From: DASUFH01 sp036274645
GTDB lineage: Bacteria > Acidobacteriota > Terriglobia > 20CM-2-55-15
Length of the DNA: 7,797 bases
Direction: 5' to 3'
Assembly (NCBI GenBank): GCA_036274645.1
Contig: DASUFH010000019.1
Span: forward strand, 1 to 7,797
Made by a program: the position numbers and the translations under genes
Shown here: positions 1-6,016 of the stretch, one piece after another
How positions within the stretch are numbered: position 1 is the stretch's first letter
Layout of the letters: every line of letters begins with the position of its first letter
Notes under the pieces: model-generated
Seen by the model: the letters and a program-made list of their open reading frames with translations, nothing else
What the model was told of the DNA's origin: nothing
Databases searched by the model: none

Positions 1-560
1 TCCCGGCTCAACCTGGCAAGATACAGCGCCACGCTGCCGCCGTAACTCGCGCCCAGCAGCTGCGCTTCCGTAATGTGGTCTCGCGCGCCGGGGATCTCGA
101 GAAAAGCCTGAATGATTCCGGCGACAGCCCGGGCCTCCGCCGCCAGATTGCCCGCCACGCCCTGCCCGGATATCCGGTTGAACTCGGGAGAAAAGGGGCT
201 ATCGATGCTCAACACGTGACCGCCGGCGTCGAACGCGATCGATTGCCAGCGGCGCGCCAGTTGATCATCGCTGTGCCCCATCAGGCCGGGTAACGACACG
301 ATCAACGGCGCCGTCTGAATGCGGCCTGCGCTGTCGGTCTGCCACAGAACGCGAACGTTCATCACTCCCTTGAATCCGGGAATGCCGGGAAGACTGACGA
401 TCTGATCGAAGACGGGAGCCGGCTTGCCGAGCCGTTTGCGGAGCGTGATGGTGGCGTACAGACCATCGGCGTAGGGAAAGTCGAAAGCAGGCTCCGTGGC
501 TGGCGCGGCTCCGGCAACCGTGACCAGGAGCAACGCGAAGATCGTCATCAACGACTTCAT
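1..560 (-). CDS. Secreted alpha/beta-hydrolase, 5' part only (gene runs off the left edge)
   Basis: 186 codons are visible, with no stop before the window edge. The product starts MKSLMTIFALLLVTVAGAAPA, a typical Sec signal peptide with likely cleavage near residues 18-21, so it should be exported. Residues about 88-95 (LIVSLPGLMGH) look like an early beta strand and oxyanion-loop region, and G-A-S-Y-G-G at 170-175 matches the G-x-S-x-G nucleophile elbow, making Ser172 the probable nucleophile. The acid and histidine of the triad would lie outside the window. The ATG at 560 is preceded by AGGAGG (567-572) with 6 nt of spacing, which fixes the start. The gene is divergent from the small plus-strand gene at 673. 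The substrate cannot be told: esterase, dienelactone-hydrolase-like enzyme and acyl-peptidase are all possible. The fold assignment rests on the elbow motif and general pattern. Confidence 0.8.
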   Translation of the reverse strand, partial: MKSLMTIFALLLVTVAGAAPATEPAFDFPYADGLYATITLRKRLGKPAPVFDQIVSLPGIPGFKGVMNVRVLWQTDSAGRIQTAPLIVSLPGLMGHSDDQLARRWQSIAFDAGGHVLSIDSPFSPEFNRISGQGVAGNLAAEARAVAGIIQAFLEIPGARDHITEAQLLGASYGGSVALYLARLSR

Positions 561-566
561 GGCCTG

Positions 567-572
567 CCTCCT
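567..572 (-). promoter_or_regulatory. Shine-Dalgarno site of the alpha/beta-hydrolase gene
   Basis: On the minus strand this reads AGGAGG, 6 nt before the ATG at 560. It supports that start over other in-frame codons further upstream. Confidence 0.75.
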
Positions 573-622
573 CTCTTCCGCCTATTCCGGGTGCGCTTTT
601 CTCATTCCTTTGATACATTTCA

Positions 623-650
623 CGGACCCCGGCAGGTCCGAGCCGCCGGG
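623..650. other. Two mutually exclusive short hairpins in the divergent spacer
   Basis: CGGACC (623-628) can pair with GGTCCG (635-640) across a 6-nt loop. Alternatively CCCGGC (628-633) can pair with GCCGGG (645-650). The two stems share bases, so only one can form at a time. They lie in the 112-bp spacer between the divergent hydrolase gene and the 65-aa gene, within the probable leader of the latter. No good -35/-10 pair is visible on either strand. A regulatory role is speculative, since such short GC stems also arise by chance. Confidence 0.25.
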
Positions 651-672
651 ATTTGAGAAAGGTCTGTTTGTC

Positions 673-870
673 ATGCCGCAGGTAACAATTCGAACGGTCA
701 TTGACGATCGGGAAGAGAGCATTTCCGAATACATATGCGACTGGCCCGATTGTCCACACGTTGCGGTCACCGTCATCGGTGTCGCGCGCGAACTGGGAAT
801 TCGGACGGCGATGTGCGCCGAACATGCCGAGCGCTTCACCAGCGGCAGCTGCGCCGACGCTCGTTCCTAG
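673..870 (+). CDS. Small Cys/His protein (65 aa), possible zinc-binding, function unknown
   Basis: I do not recognise a named family. The protein begins MPQVTIRTVIDDREE and has Cys22-x4-Cys27 (CDWPDC), then Cys48-x2-His51 (CAEH). This spacing could bind one zinc ion, as in small treble-clef or zinc-ribbon proteins, though that is inference. There is no signal peptide or membrane segment, so it should be cytoplasmic. I chose the ATG at 673 because the open frame further upstream runs antisense into the hydrolase gene start; the sequence GAGAAAGG (655-662) is a weak ribosome site 10 nt upstream. The gene is monocistronic: divergent from the hydrolase on its left and followed 10 bp after its stop by an intrinsic terminator, which supports its being a real transcribed unit. 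Confidence 0.65.
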   Translation: MPQVTIRTVIDDREESISEYICDWPDCPHVAVTVIGVARELGIRTAMCAEHAERFTSGSCADARS

Positions 871-880
871 GATCTGCAGG

Positions 881-920
881 GCGGGCAGCCCGAAACGGTC
901 GAGCTGCCCGCACGCTTTTT
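881..920 (+). terminator. Rho-independent terminator after the 65-aa gene
   Basis: GCGGGCAGC (881-889) pairs perfectly with GCTGCCCGC (903-911) over a 13-nt loop, which itself holds a CCG-AAA-CGG mini-stem. Four bases later comes a run of five T (916-920). The T-run lies on the plus strand, so it ends transcripts of the small gene starting at 673. Bases 919-920 of the run are also part of the sulfatase stop codon (TTA on the plus strand at 919-921). On the minus strand the stem follows the sulfatase stop but has no T-run after it, so termination in that direction would be weaker. Confidence 0.8.
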
Positions 921-3273
921 ACTGACGGGCGAGATACATCCTCATCTGCGCTTCCTTGTCCTCGATCGGCGTGCCCGAGATATCCACAAGAACCTTCTTC
1001 AGTTTGCCGGTGAACGCAAATGGCGGCTTGTAATCCGTCATGACCGGGGCGCCCCTGTCGGCGCCCACACAAACCCCCGCTGAAAGTCCGAGCGACAGCG
1101 GGATGGTCACCGGCAGATCGCCCTTACCGACCGACTTCCCGTCGACAAAGAGCTCGATTTTCGCCGGGACTCCTTTTCCCTTGGGAATATCGGGCTTGCC
1201 CGTCGGCGTGAACTGGAAGCTGAAAATGTGATCGCCTTCGGGAATGGGCTGGCTGGATTCCACCTTGAACCGCTGTTCCGCGACGTAGTTGTACCCGTAA
1301 GTCAGCTTGCCGTTCTGGACGTAGAACACGAAACCGCCATCGTTGCCGCCCATGGAGTACAGAGCGCCCTCAGCCCCGCCCTTCGGCACACTGGCGTGAA
1401 CGGAAATGGAGTGCGGGACATTCAGCACGTTGGGCGCGGCGCTCGCCGGGACCATCTGCGTGCCCGGATAGAAGACGTACTGCTTGCGGCCTTCCGCAAT
1501 CTGCGGACGCGGTTCGCCCAGCCGCAGCGTGCCGCGACTGTCGATCGGCAGGACGTTGTATTTGCCGGCCTCGACGTACCACATGCCGATCATGGCGATC
1601 AGACGGGAACGCTCCTTCTGGGCGAGGTTGTTGGTTTCGGCGAAGTCCTCATCCACGTGATAGAGCTCCCAGCCCTTGGCGTCCAGCTCGATCAGCTTGT
1701 CGTAATCGATCGGAGCGCCAAAGGGCAGCCCCGCCTCGGCAAACGACGGGCCCGGCCAGGGGCAGACGGCGCGCCAGCCCTCGTGGTAGAGCGACCGGTG
1801 TCCGAACATCTCGAAGTACTGGGTGATGTGCAGTGAAGGCGCCTTCGGATCGTCGAACGACGATTTGAGGCTGTAGCCCTGGATGGGCGACTGGGTAACG
1901 CCCCGGATCGCGGTGGGCGGCTCGATGCCCAGCGCGTCGAGAACGGTCGGAACCATGTCGATCGCATGGCAATACTGCGTGCGGATCTGCCCCTTCGATT
2001 TGATCCCCTTCGGCCACGTCACGATGAACGGGTCCGAAACGCCGCCTCGATAGGTCTCACGCTTCCAGCGCCGGAAGGGCGTGTTGCCGGCGTACGTCCA
2101 GCCCCACGGATAGTGATTGAAGTACTTCGGTCCACCGAGATCATCGATCGCCGCGAGGTTCTGCTTCAGGTCGTCGGGAACCATGTTGAAGAACTTGTTT
2201 TCGTTGACCGACCCATGCGGGCCACCCTCGGCGCTCGCGCCGTTGTCGGAGATCACCATGATGAGGGTGTTTTCGTATTCGCCGATCTCCTTGAGAAACG
2301 CGATCAGTTCACCGATGTAATGGTCCGTGTGCTCGAGAAAGCCCGCAAAGACCTCCATCATCCGCGCATACAGGCGACGCTCGTCGGCGGGAAGCTTGTC
2401 CCAGTCCTGTACATCCGGATCGTGCGGCGGCAGCCTGGCATTCTTCGGAACGAGGCCAATCGACTTCTGTTTCTCGAACACCTGCTTGCGGTATTCGTCC
2501 CAGCCGGCGTCGAACTTGCCCTTGTACTTGTCGGCCCACTCCTTCGGGACGTGATGCGGCGCGTGCATCGCTCCGGTACAGAAATACAGAAAGAATGGCT
2601 TATTCGGCGCAACCTGCTTGGAGTCGGCGATCATCGCCTTGGCGCGTTCCACCAGGTCCGGTGTCAGGTGATACCCCTCTTCCGGCGTCTTCTCGGGCTC
2701 GGTCTGCGCGTTGTCCCGCACGAGTTCCGGGTAGTACTGATGCGTGTCGCCTCCCAGGAAACCGTAGTACCGATCGAACCCCCTGCCCAGAGGCCAGCGG
2801 TCAAACGGCCCGGCCGCCGACGTGGCCTCCGACGGCGTGAGATGCCACTTCCCCACCGCGTAGGCGCTGTATCCGTGCTGCTGCAGGATCTCCGACAGCA
2901 TTCCGTTTTCGAACGGGATGTAACCGTTGCCGCCGGGATAGCCCGTCGACCCTTCCGTGATGCAGGCCATCCCGTTGGAGTGGTGGTTGCGGCCGGTCAG
3001 CATGCATGACCGCGACGGCGAACACAGCGCTGTCGTATGCATGTTGTTATAGCGCAGCCCCTCCGCCGCAAGCTGGTCCAGATTCGGCGTGCGAATCGGG
3101 CTCCCGTAACAGCCGAGGTGTCCAAATCCAGTGTCGTCCAGAACAATGAAGAGGACGTTCGGCGCTCCCGGTTTTGCGCGGTTCGGCTCCGGCCAGGCGG
3201 GCTTGGACACGTCAAAGGTACGCCCGATGACTCCGGGGAAAGCCTGTCCAGGCTTGTATTCCTTGAGCGGCAT
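919..3273 (-). CDS. Type I arylsulfatase (formylglycine-dependent), cytoplasmic type, 784 aa
   Basis: This enzyme hydrolyses sulfate esters using a formylglycine made from a motif cysteine. The consensus C-x-P-x-R-x4-T-G-R is complete at residues 84-95 (CSPSRSCMLTGR), with Cys84 the residue to be oxidised. Other family active-site elements are present: Asp46-Asp47 (metal), Lys142-Trp143-His144 (GKWH), His237 (MHAPHH), Asp343-Asn344 (SDNGA, metal) and Lys404 in the RRWKRET motif. There is no signal peptide, as in the Pseudomonas aeruginosa arylsulfatase branch. At 784 residues it exceeds the usual 500-550 catalytic core; residues about 590-784 are a beta-rich C-terminal extension of unclear role. 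Mycobacterial AtsA-type sulfatases have a similar total length. AGGAG sits 12 nt before the ATG. It is divergent from its likely activator, the FGE gene at 3544. The natural substrate is not evident. Confidence 0.95.
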   Translation of the reverse strand: MPLKEYKPGQAFPGVIGRTFDVSKPAWPEPNRAKPGAPNVLFIVLDDTGFGHLGCYGSPIRTPNLDQLAAEGLRYNNMHTTALCSPSRSCMLTGRNHHSNGMACITEGSTGYPGGNGYIPFENGMLSEILQQHGYSAYAVGKWHLTPSEATSAAGPFDRWPLGRGFDRYYGFLGGDTHQYYPELVRDNAQTEPEKTPEEGYHLTPDLVERAKAMIADSKQVAPNKPFFLYFCTGAMHAPHHVPKEWADKYKGKFDAGWDEYRKQVFEKQKSIGLVPKNARLPPHDPDVQDWDKLPADERRLYARMMEVFAGFLEHTDHYIGELIAFLKEIGEYENTLIMVISDNGASAEGGPHGSVNENKFFNMVPDDLKQNLAAIDDLGGPKYFNHYPWGWTYAGNTPFRRWKRETYRGGVSDPFIVTWPKGIKSKGQIRTQYCHAIDMVPTVLDALGIEPPTAIRGVTQSPIQGYSLKSSFDDPKAPSLHITQYFEMFGHRSLYHEGWRAVCPWPGPSFAEAGLPFGAPIDYDKLIELDAKGWELYHVDEDFAETNNLAQKERSRLIAMIGMWYVEAGKYNVLPIDSRGTLRLGEPRPQIAEGRKQYVFYPGTQMVPASAAPNVLNVPHSISVHASVPKGGAEGALYSMGGNDGGFVFYVQNGKLTYGYNYVAEQRFKVESSQPIPEGDHIFSFQFTPTGKPDIPKGKGVPAKIELFVDGKSVGKGDLPVTIPLSLGLSAGVCVGADRGAPVMTDYKPPFAFTGKLKKVLVDISGTPIEDKEAQMRMYLARQ

Positions 3274-3285
3274 GGATCGATATGT

Positions 3286-3290
3286 CTCCT
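3286..3290 (-). promoter_or_regulatory. Shine-Dalgarno site of the sulfatase gene
   Basis: On the minus strand the sequence is AGGAG, within AAAGGAGAC, ending 12 nt before the ATG at 3273. The spacing is longer than the usual 5-9 nt, but no in-frame start codon lies closer, and the protein N-terminus (MPLKEYKPGQAFPG) looks natural for the family. Confidence 0.6.
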
Positions 3291-3292
3291 TT

Positions 3293-3307
3293 CACTCTGT
3301 CTGAGTG
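3293..3307. repeat. Small palindrome in the sulfatase leader
   Basis: CACTC and GAGTG flank TGTCT, giving a 5-bp dyad just upstream of the sulfatase ribosome site. It could be an operator half-site pair or chance. It is the only dyad close to the sulfatase start in the 270-bp divergent spacer (3274-3543). The spacer otherwise holds a 6-bp hairpin (TCGCGG 3492-3497 with CCGCGA 3505-3510) in the FGE leader. I see no convincing -35/-10 pair for either gene. Confidence 0.2.
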
Positions 3308-3526
3308 TGGTTGGTTATTGGCAGGCGCAGCGGTTACCAGCGGGACGGAATTCTGCAAGCAGTTGTCGTGCCAGAGCGGCAGGTAAGGCGCCTCACGGTT
3401 AGAACATCGACAGAGTTGAAAGGACTTCACTACGCTGAAAACCTGTCCGGCTACAGCGAACAGAGTTGCACGGCAGGCCGTTCCGCGTTTATCGCGGAGC
3501 GAAACCGCGAAGAGTCGCTGAATTAC

Positions 3527-3533
3527 GGAAGGA
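3527..3533 (+). promoter_or_regulatory. Shine-Dalgarno site that decides the FGE start
   Basis: GGAAGGA lies 10 nt before the ATG at 3544. The longer in-frame start at 3466 has no such site, and its 26 extra residues are basic and do not resemble the family's N-terminus. Confidence 0.6.
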
Positions 3534-3543
3534 CGATCACGCC

Positions 3544-4503
3544 ATGACACGAAACCCGCAGCCTTCGGGCCCCGCGCCGTTTGCAAACATGGTCTGGATT
3601 CCGGGCGGTTCTTTTCGCATGGGTTCAGAGAGCTTCTATCGCGAGGAAGCGCCAGTACACGAGGTCACGGTCGACGGATTCTGGCTCGATCGATGCACGG
3701 TCACCAACGATCAGTTTGCAGCGTTCGTTCAGGCAACCGCCTGGGTGACTTCCGCCGAGATCGCTCCGAAAGCGGAAGACTATCCTGGAGCGATCCCGGA
3801 CCTGCTGGTTCCTGCCTCGGTCGTGTTTCGCAAACCGGCCGGCCCGGTCGACCTGTCGAGCGTTTACAACTGGTGGACGTATGTTCCGGGCGCAAACTGG
3901 CGGCATCCGCAGGGGCCGGAGAGTTCCATCGCCGGACTGGGGAATCATCCCGTCGTCCACATCGCCTATGGAGACGCCGTCGCCTATGCCAAATGGGCGG
4001 GTAAGCAGCTGCCGACCGAAGCGGAATGGGAGTTTGCCGCCCGGGGCGGCATCGACGGCGCGGTGTATGTCTGGGGCAACGAATTTTCGCCGGGCGGAAA
4101 GATGATGGCCAACACCTGGCAGGGAGAATTCCCGCATCAGAATCTGATCGAGGACGGTTATGAATGGACCGCGCCCGTCGGATCATTTCCCGCAAACGGC
4201 TACGGACTGTACGACATGGCGGGTAATGTCTGGGAGTGGACCGCGGACTGGTTTGAGGAGCATCGCCATCTCAATCATTCCTGCTGCGCCAGCGTCAATC
4301 CCCGGGGCGGTTTCAAAGACCGAAGCTACGATCCAAGGACGCCGGAAATTCGGATCCCGCGCAAAGTCATGAAGGGAGGCTCGTACCTGTGTTCGCCCAA
4401 CTACTGTCTTCGCTATCGGCCCGCGGCGCGGATGGCTCAACCCATTGATACGTCCACGTGCCATCTGGGATTCCGCTGCGTCGTCCGGCCGAATCAGGGA
4501 TAG
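3544..4503 (+). CDS. Formylglycine-generating enzyme (sulfatase-modifying factor, SUMF1 family), 319 aa
   Basis: FGE oxidises the cysteine in the CxPxR motif of type I sulfatases to formylglycine, using copper and oxygen. The protein shows the family pattern in order: a start strand with WIPGGSFRMGS (residues 18-28), EEAPVHEVTVDGFWLDRCTVTNDQF (34-58), LPTEAEWEFAARGG (156-169), GLYDMAGNVWEWTADW (221-236) and the C-terminal KGGSYLCSPNYCLRYR (277-292). Cys283 and Cys288 form the C-x4-C pair that corresponds to the catalytic Cys336/Cys341 of human FGE, so this is a true FGE and not just a related lectin-like or EgtB-type member. No signal peptide is visible, matching a cytoplasmic sulfatase. I use the ATG at 3544 rather than the one at 3466: GGAAGGA (3527-3533) precedes it, and residues before it do not fit the family. 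The 3' end overlaps the convergent protease gene by 10 bp. Confidence 0.95.
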   Translation: MTRNPQPSGPAPFANMVWIPGGSFRMGSESFYREEAPVHEVTVDGFWLDRCTVTNDQFAAFVQATAWVTSAEIAPKAEDYPGAIPDLLVPASVVFRKPAGPVDLSSVYNWWTYVPGANWRHPQGPESSIAGLGNHPVVHIAYGDAVAYAKWAGKQLPTEAEWEFAARGGIDGAVYVWGNEFSPGGKMMANTWQGEFPHQNLIEDGYEWTAPVGSFPANGYGLYDMAGNVWEWTADWFEEHRHLNHSCCASVNPRGGFKDRSYDPRTPEIRIPRKVMKGGSYLCSPNYCLRYRPAARMAQPIDTSTCHLGFRCVVRPNQG

Positions 4504-5255
4504 ACAGCCCCCAACGCCACGTCGGGCCTGGTCAGTCCTTCAAGGGGTGGGAACGCGTCAAGAAACGAGGCCGTCCGGGCAATGAGCGTCTTGAGTTTCT
4601 CGACGGGAATGGCGTAGTTCTCCGCTGTTCCCGGCACTCCTCCCTGCACGATGCCCACGACTTTGCCCACGTCGTCCAATACCGGTCCACCGGAACTGCC
4701 GGGACGCAGGCGCGCATCCAGCTGGATTTCTTTCAGAACCCCCTTCGACCGCCGCAGCGATGTAATCCGGCCGCTGCTGATGGTCACGGACGGATAGGCG
4801 TTCCGTCGCGCAACGACCAAACGGCCATAGGGATAGCCGAAGGCTGTGAGCGGACTGCCCTCAGTCAGACCAGCGGTCCCACCCAGCGGCAAGGCGACAA
4901 AGGGTCCGGCCCCATCGACGCGCAACAGCGCCAGATCCGCTTTCCGGTCTTCGCGCAACACTCTCGCCTCAACCATCCGCTGACGGGGTTCGCCGGGATT
5001 GACGATCAAGCGTATCGCGCCCTTTCCGATAGATTTGGAAACGTGGGCGTTCGTCACGAAATACCCTGCGGGATCGATGCAGAACGCCGTGGCGGAACCT
5101 CCCGCGGTCAATTCGAGATACGCGGTCGCCTCGCCCCCCGACTTGAAGATCTCGGCAGTCGGGACCGGCGCCAGCATGCCCTGCGGCGCGGGGGCCGCCG
5201 ACGCGATTACCACCGACATCAGCGTGCTGCGAATCCAGCCTGCCTGTATTCGCAT
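4494..5255 (-). CDS. Secreted trypsin-like serine protease (HtrA-like catalytic domain, no PDZ), 253 aa
   Basis: The protein starts with a probable signal peptide (basic MRIQAGWIR, then STLMSVVIASAAPA, cleavage near residue 23), so it should act in the periplasm or outside the cell. The chymotrypsin-fold triad is visible: His71 in TNAHV, Asp107 in ADLALL and Ser188 in G-S-S-G-G-P. GSSGGP differs from the common HtrA GNSGGP by one residue but keeps the serine and the oxyanion glycines. AENYAIPVEKLKTLI (211-225) is typical of the domain end in the HtrA/S1C group. Full-length HtrA proteins carry one or two PDZ domains; here the chain ends about 30 residues after the protease domain. The start at 5255 has GAGG about 5 nt upstream. 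The tail overlaps the convergent FGE gene by 10 bp. Target proteins are unknown. Confidence 0.88.
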   Translation of the reverse strand: MRIQAGWIRSTLMSVVIASAAPAPQGMLAPVPTAEIFKSGGEATAYLELTAGGSATAFCIDPAGYFVTNAHVSKSIGKGAIRLIVNPGEPRQRMVEARVLREDRKADLALLRVDGAGPFVALPLGGTAGLTEGSPLTAFGYPYGRLVVARRNAYPSVTISSGRITSLRRSKGVLKEIQLDARLRPGSSGGPVLDDVGKVVGIVQGGVPGTAENYAIPVEKLKTLIARTASFLDAFPPLEGLTRPDVALGAVYP

Positions 5256-5587
5256 GGTTTCCTCGAATTGTCTTTAGATTTGGAAGGCCTGCCCTTTCGG
5301 TGGTGGTCGCGCGTGCTGCAGAGGCGGTCCATGGAGCCGGGCAGAGCGCTTCAAGTCTGCGATGCTGCAACTGGCGCTCCGCGGATCCGGGCGGTTCGAC
5401 GTTAATGGTCGGGAAATTGGAATGGGCTGCGAAATGTGCGAAAACGTAACAGCCGGTCTCCCGGTGAAATGAAGAGCGGTCTCCCAGGCGGCGACAGTGA
5501 ATGCCCCCCTGCCGCTTCGGACACTCGATGCTCCCCCTGCGAAGGGCATCAATATTACCTGACTCAGGACGGGCCTTGGGACCCCGT
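5256..5587. other. Intergenic stretch upstream of the protease gene, no gene seen
   Basis: Open frames here are short and have no family-like sequence or ribosome site. I note a 9-bp direct repeat CGGTCTCCC (5454-5462 and 5477-5485) and an 11-bp near-palindrome CCTGACTCAGG (5558-5568) next to AATATT (5551-5556). The protease promoter should lie here, reading leftward, but no hexamer pair is good enough to mark. Confidence 0.5.
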
Positions 5588-5593
5588 CTGCTT

Positions 5594-5616
5594 GTAGGGG
5601 CGGTCTATGACCGCCC
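5594..5616 (+). repeat. REP-like unit 1 (GTAG tetranucleotide plus hairpin)
   Basis: GTAG (5594-5597) is followed by a perfect short hairpin, GGGCGGTC-TAT-GACCGCCC (5598-5616). A GTAG or GGAG tetranucleotide in front of a palindromic stem is the published hallmark of REP elements moved by RAYT tyrosine transposases, relatives of IS200/IS605 TnpA. No such transposase gene lies in this window, so the copy would be non-autonomous. The assignment to REP is by structure; copy number in the genome cannot be seen here. Confidence 0.7.
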
Positions 5617-5650
5617 AGTGGTTAAACCAAGGGTTCCACTCCGGAACGTC

Positions 5651-5673
5651 GGGCGGTCATAGACCGCCCCTAC
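5651..5673 (-). repeat. REP-like unit 2, inverted copy
   Basis: This is the exact reverse complement of unit 1: GGGCGGTC-ATA-GACCGCCC (5651-5669) followed by CTAC (5670-5673), the complement of GTAG. Confidence 0.7.
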
Positions 5674-5685
5674 AAGCAGGCAGGA

Positions 5686-5708
5686 CCGCGGGGCTACGCG
5701 CTCCGCGG
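5686..5708 (-). terminator. GC-rich hairpin after the glsB-like gene, possible terminator without T-run
   Basis: CCGCGGGGC (5686-5694) pairs with GCTCCGCGG (5700-5708), a 9-bp stem with one G-U pair (as RNA) and a 5-nt loop. It starts 13 bp after the stop of the gene at 5722-6003. In the transcribed minus direction no T-run follows, so it is not a canonical intrinsic terminator. It may protect the 3' end or act as a T-less terminator. Confidence 0.4.
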
Positions 5709-5721
5709 CCCCTGGAATTGA

Positions 5722-6003
5722 TCACGCGGCGCGCCGGATATGACCGCCACCGGAACTGCCGCGGCCGATAAGCCAGCGATAGACCGCCAGGATTGCGATG
5801 GCTCCGAACAATGAGGCAAAGAATCCCGCTCCCTGATTCGCCGCGTACCAGCCGAGCGCCCGGCCAATCAATCCGGCAACTACAGAGCCTCCGATGCCAA
5901 GCAGAATGGTCACGATGATCCCGCCCGGATCGCGGCCCGGCATGACCAGCTTGGCCAGAGCGCCAACCACCAGACCAACTAAAATCATCCAAAGCACGCT
6001 CAT
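5722..6003 (-). CDS. GlsB/YeaQ/YmgE-family small membrane protein, 93 aa
   Basis: The sequence MSVLWMILVGLVVGALAKLVMPGRDPGGIIVTILLGIGGSVVAGLIGRALGW matches the transglycosylase-associated (PF04226) family: a glycine-rich first helix, the K-x-x-M-P-G-x-D-P-G-G loop at about residues 18-28, then further hydrophobic segments at about 29-48 and 60-77. Three membrane helices are likely, in the inner membrane. Members are often induced by stress; the molecular job is not settled, despite the family name. Start choice: ATG at 6003 has AAGGAGG 6 nt upstream, while an in-frame TTG at 6009 touches that site and cannot be used well. The tail after the last helix (GRGSSGGGHIRRAA) is basic. It lies 197 bp after the LysM gene on the same strand, so cotranscription is possible. 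Confidence 0.9.
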   Translation of the reverse strand: MSVLWMILVGLVVGALAKLVMPGRDPGGIIVTILLGIGGSVVAGLIGRALGWYAANQGAGFFASLFGAIAILAVYRWLIGRGSSGGGHIRRAA

Positions 6004-6009
6004 GCTCAA

Positions 6010-6016
6010 CCTCCTT
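6010..6016 (-). promoter_or_regulatory. Shine-Dalgarno site of the glsB-like gene
   Basis: Reads AAGGAGG on the minus strand, a full consensus site, 6 nt before the ATG at 6003. It decides the start against the TTG at 6009. Confidence 0.85.

Larger units (their letters stand above)
5588..5679. repeat. BIME-like inverted pair of REP units
   Basis: Bases 5588-5616 and 5651-5679 are perfect inverted repeats of 29 bp around a 34-bp centre (5617-5650). Each arm contains its own 8-bp hairpin, so the single strand can fold either as one long stem or as two small hairpins. Paired, oppositely oriented REP units are called BIMEs in enterobacteria. The centre can form a further small stem (GTTCC 5633-5637 with GGAAC 5642-5646). 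The element sits between the 3' end of the glsB-like gene and the 5' end of the protease gene, where it could influence transcript ends or mRNA stability. The structure is seen directly; the role is inference. Confidence 0.75.

Noticed and set aside
265..825. 186-codon minus-strand frame and the longer plus-strand frame from 496
   Set aside because: The minus frame is out of phase with the hydrolase, whose own frame shows a signal peptide and GASYGG. The plus frame from 496 starts inside the hydrolase gene; only its part from 673 is accepted.
1228..1836. 202-codon plus-strand frame inside the sulfatase gene
   Set aside because: Same reason: antisense shadow of the C-terminal half of the sulfatase, with no recognisable domain and no ribosome site.
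1966..3009. 347-codon plus-strand open frame inside the sulfatase gene
   Set aside because: It is antisense to a sulfatase with a complete active site. Its translation is rich in R and V with no family pattern. Long antisense frames are expected in GC-rich genes.
3466..3543. Longer N-terminus for the FGE from the ATG at 3466
   Set aside because: The 26 extra residues are basic and atypical, and no ribosome site precedes that ATG. GGAAGGA precedes the ATG at 3544.
3274..3543. Sigma-70 promoters in the sulfatase-FGE spacer, such as TTGAAA or TTGCAC as -35
   Set aside because: No -10 at 16-18 bp matches better than three of six bases, so marking a promoter would be guesswork.
4458..5405. 315-codon plus-strand frame across the protease gene
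   Set aside because: It lies antisense to a protease with an intact triad and signal peptide, and its translation has no family-like feature.
5274..5552. 92-codon minus-strand frame upstream of the protease gene
   Set aside because: No domain, no ribosome site and arbitrary composition; it overlaps the protease leader.
6004..6009. TTG start at 6009 for the glsB-like gene
   Set aside because: It directly abuts the AAGGAGG site, leaving no spacing. The ATG at 6003 has ideal spacing.
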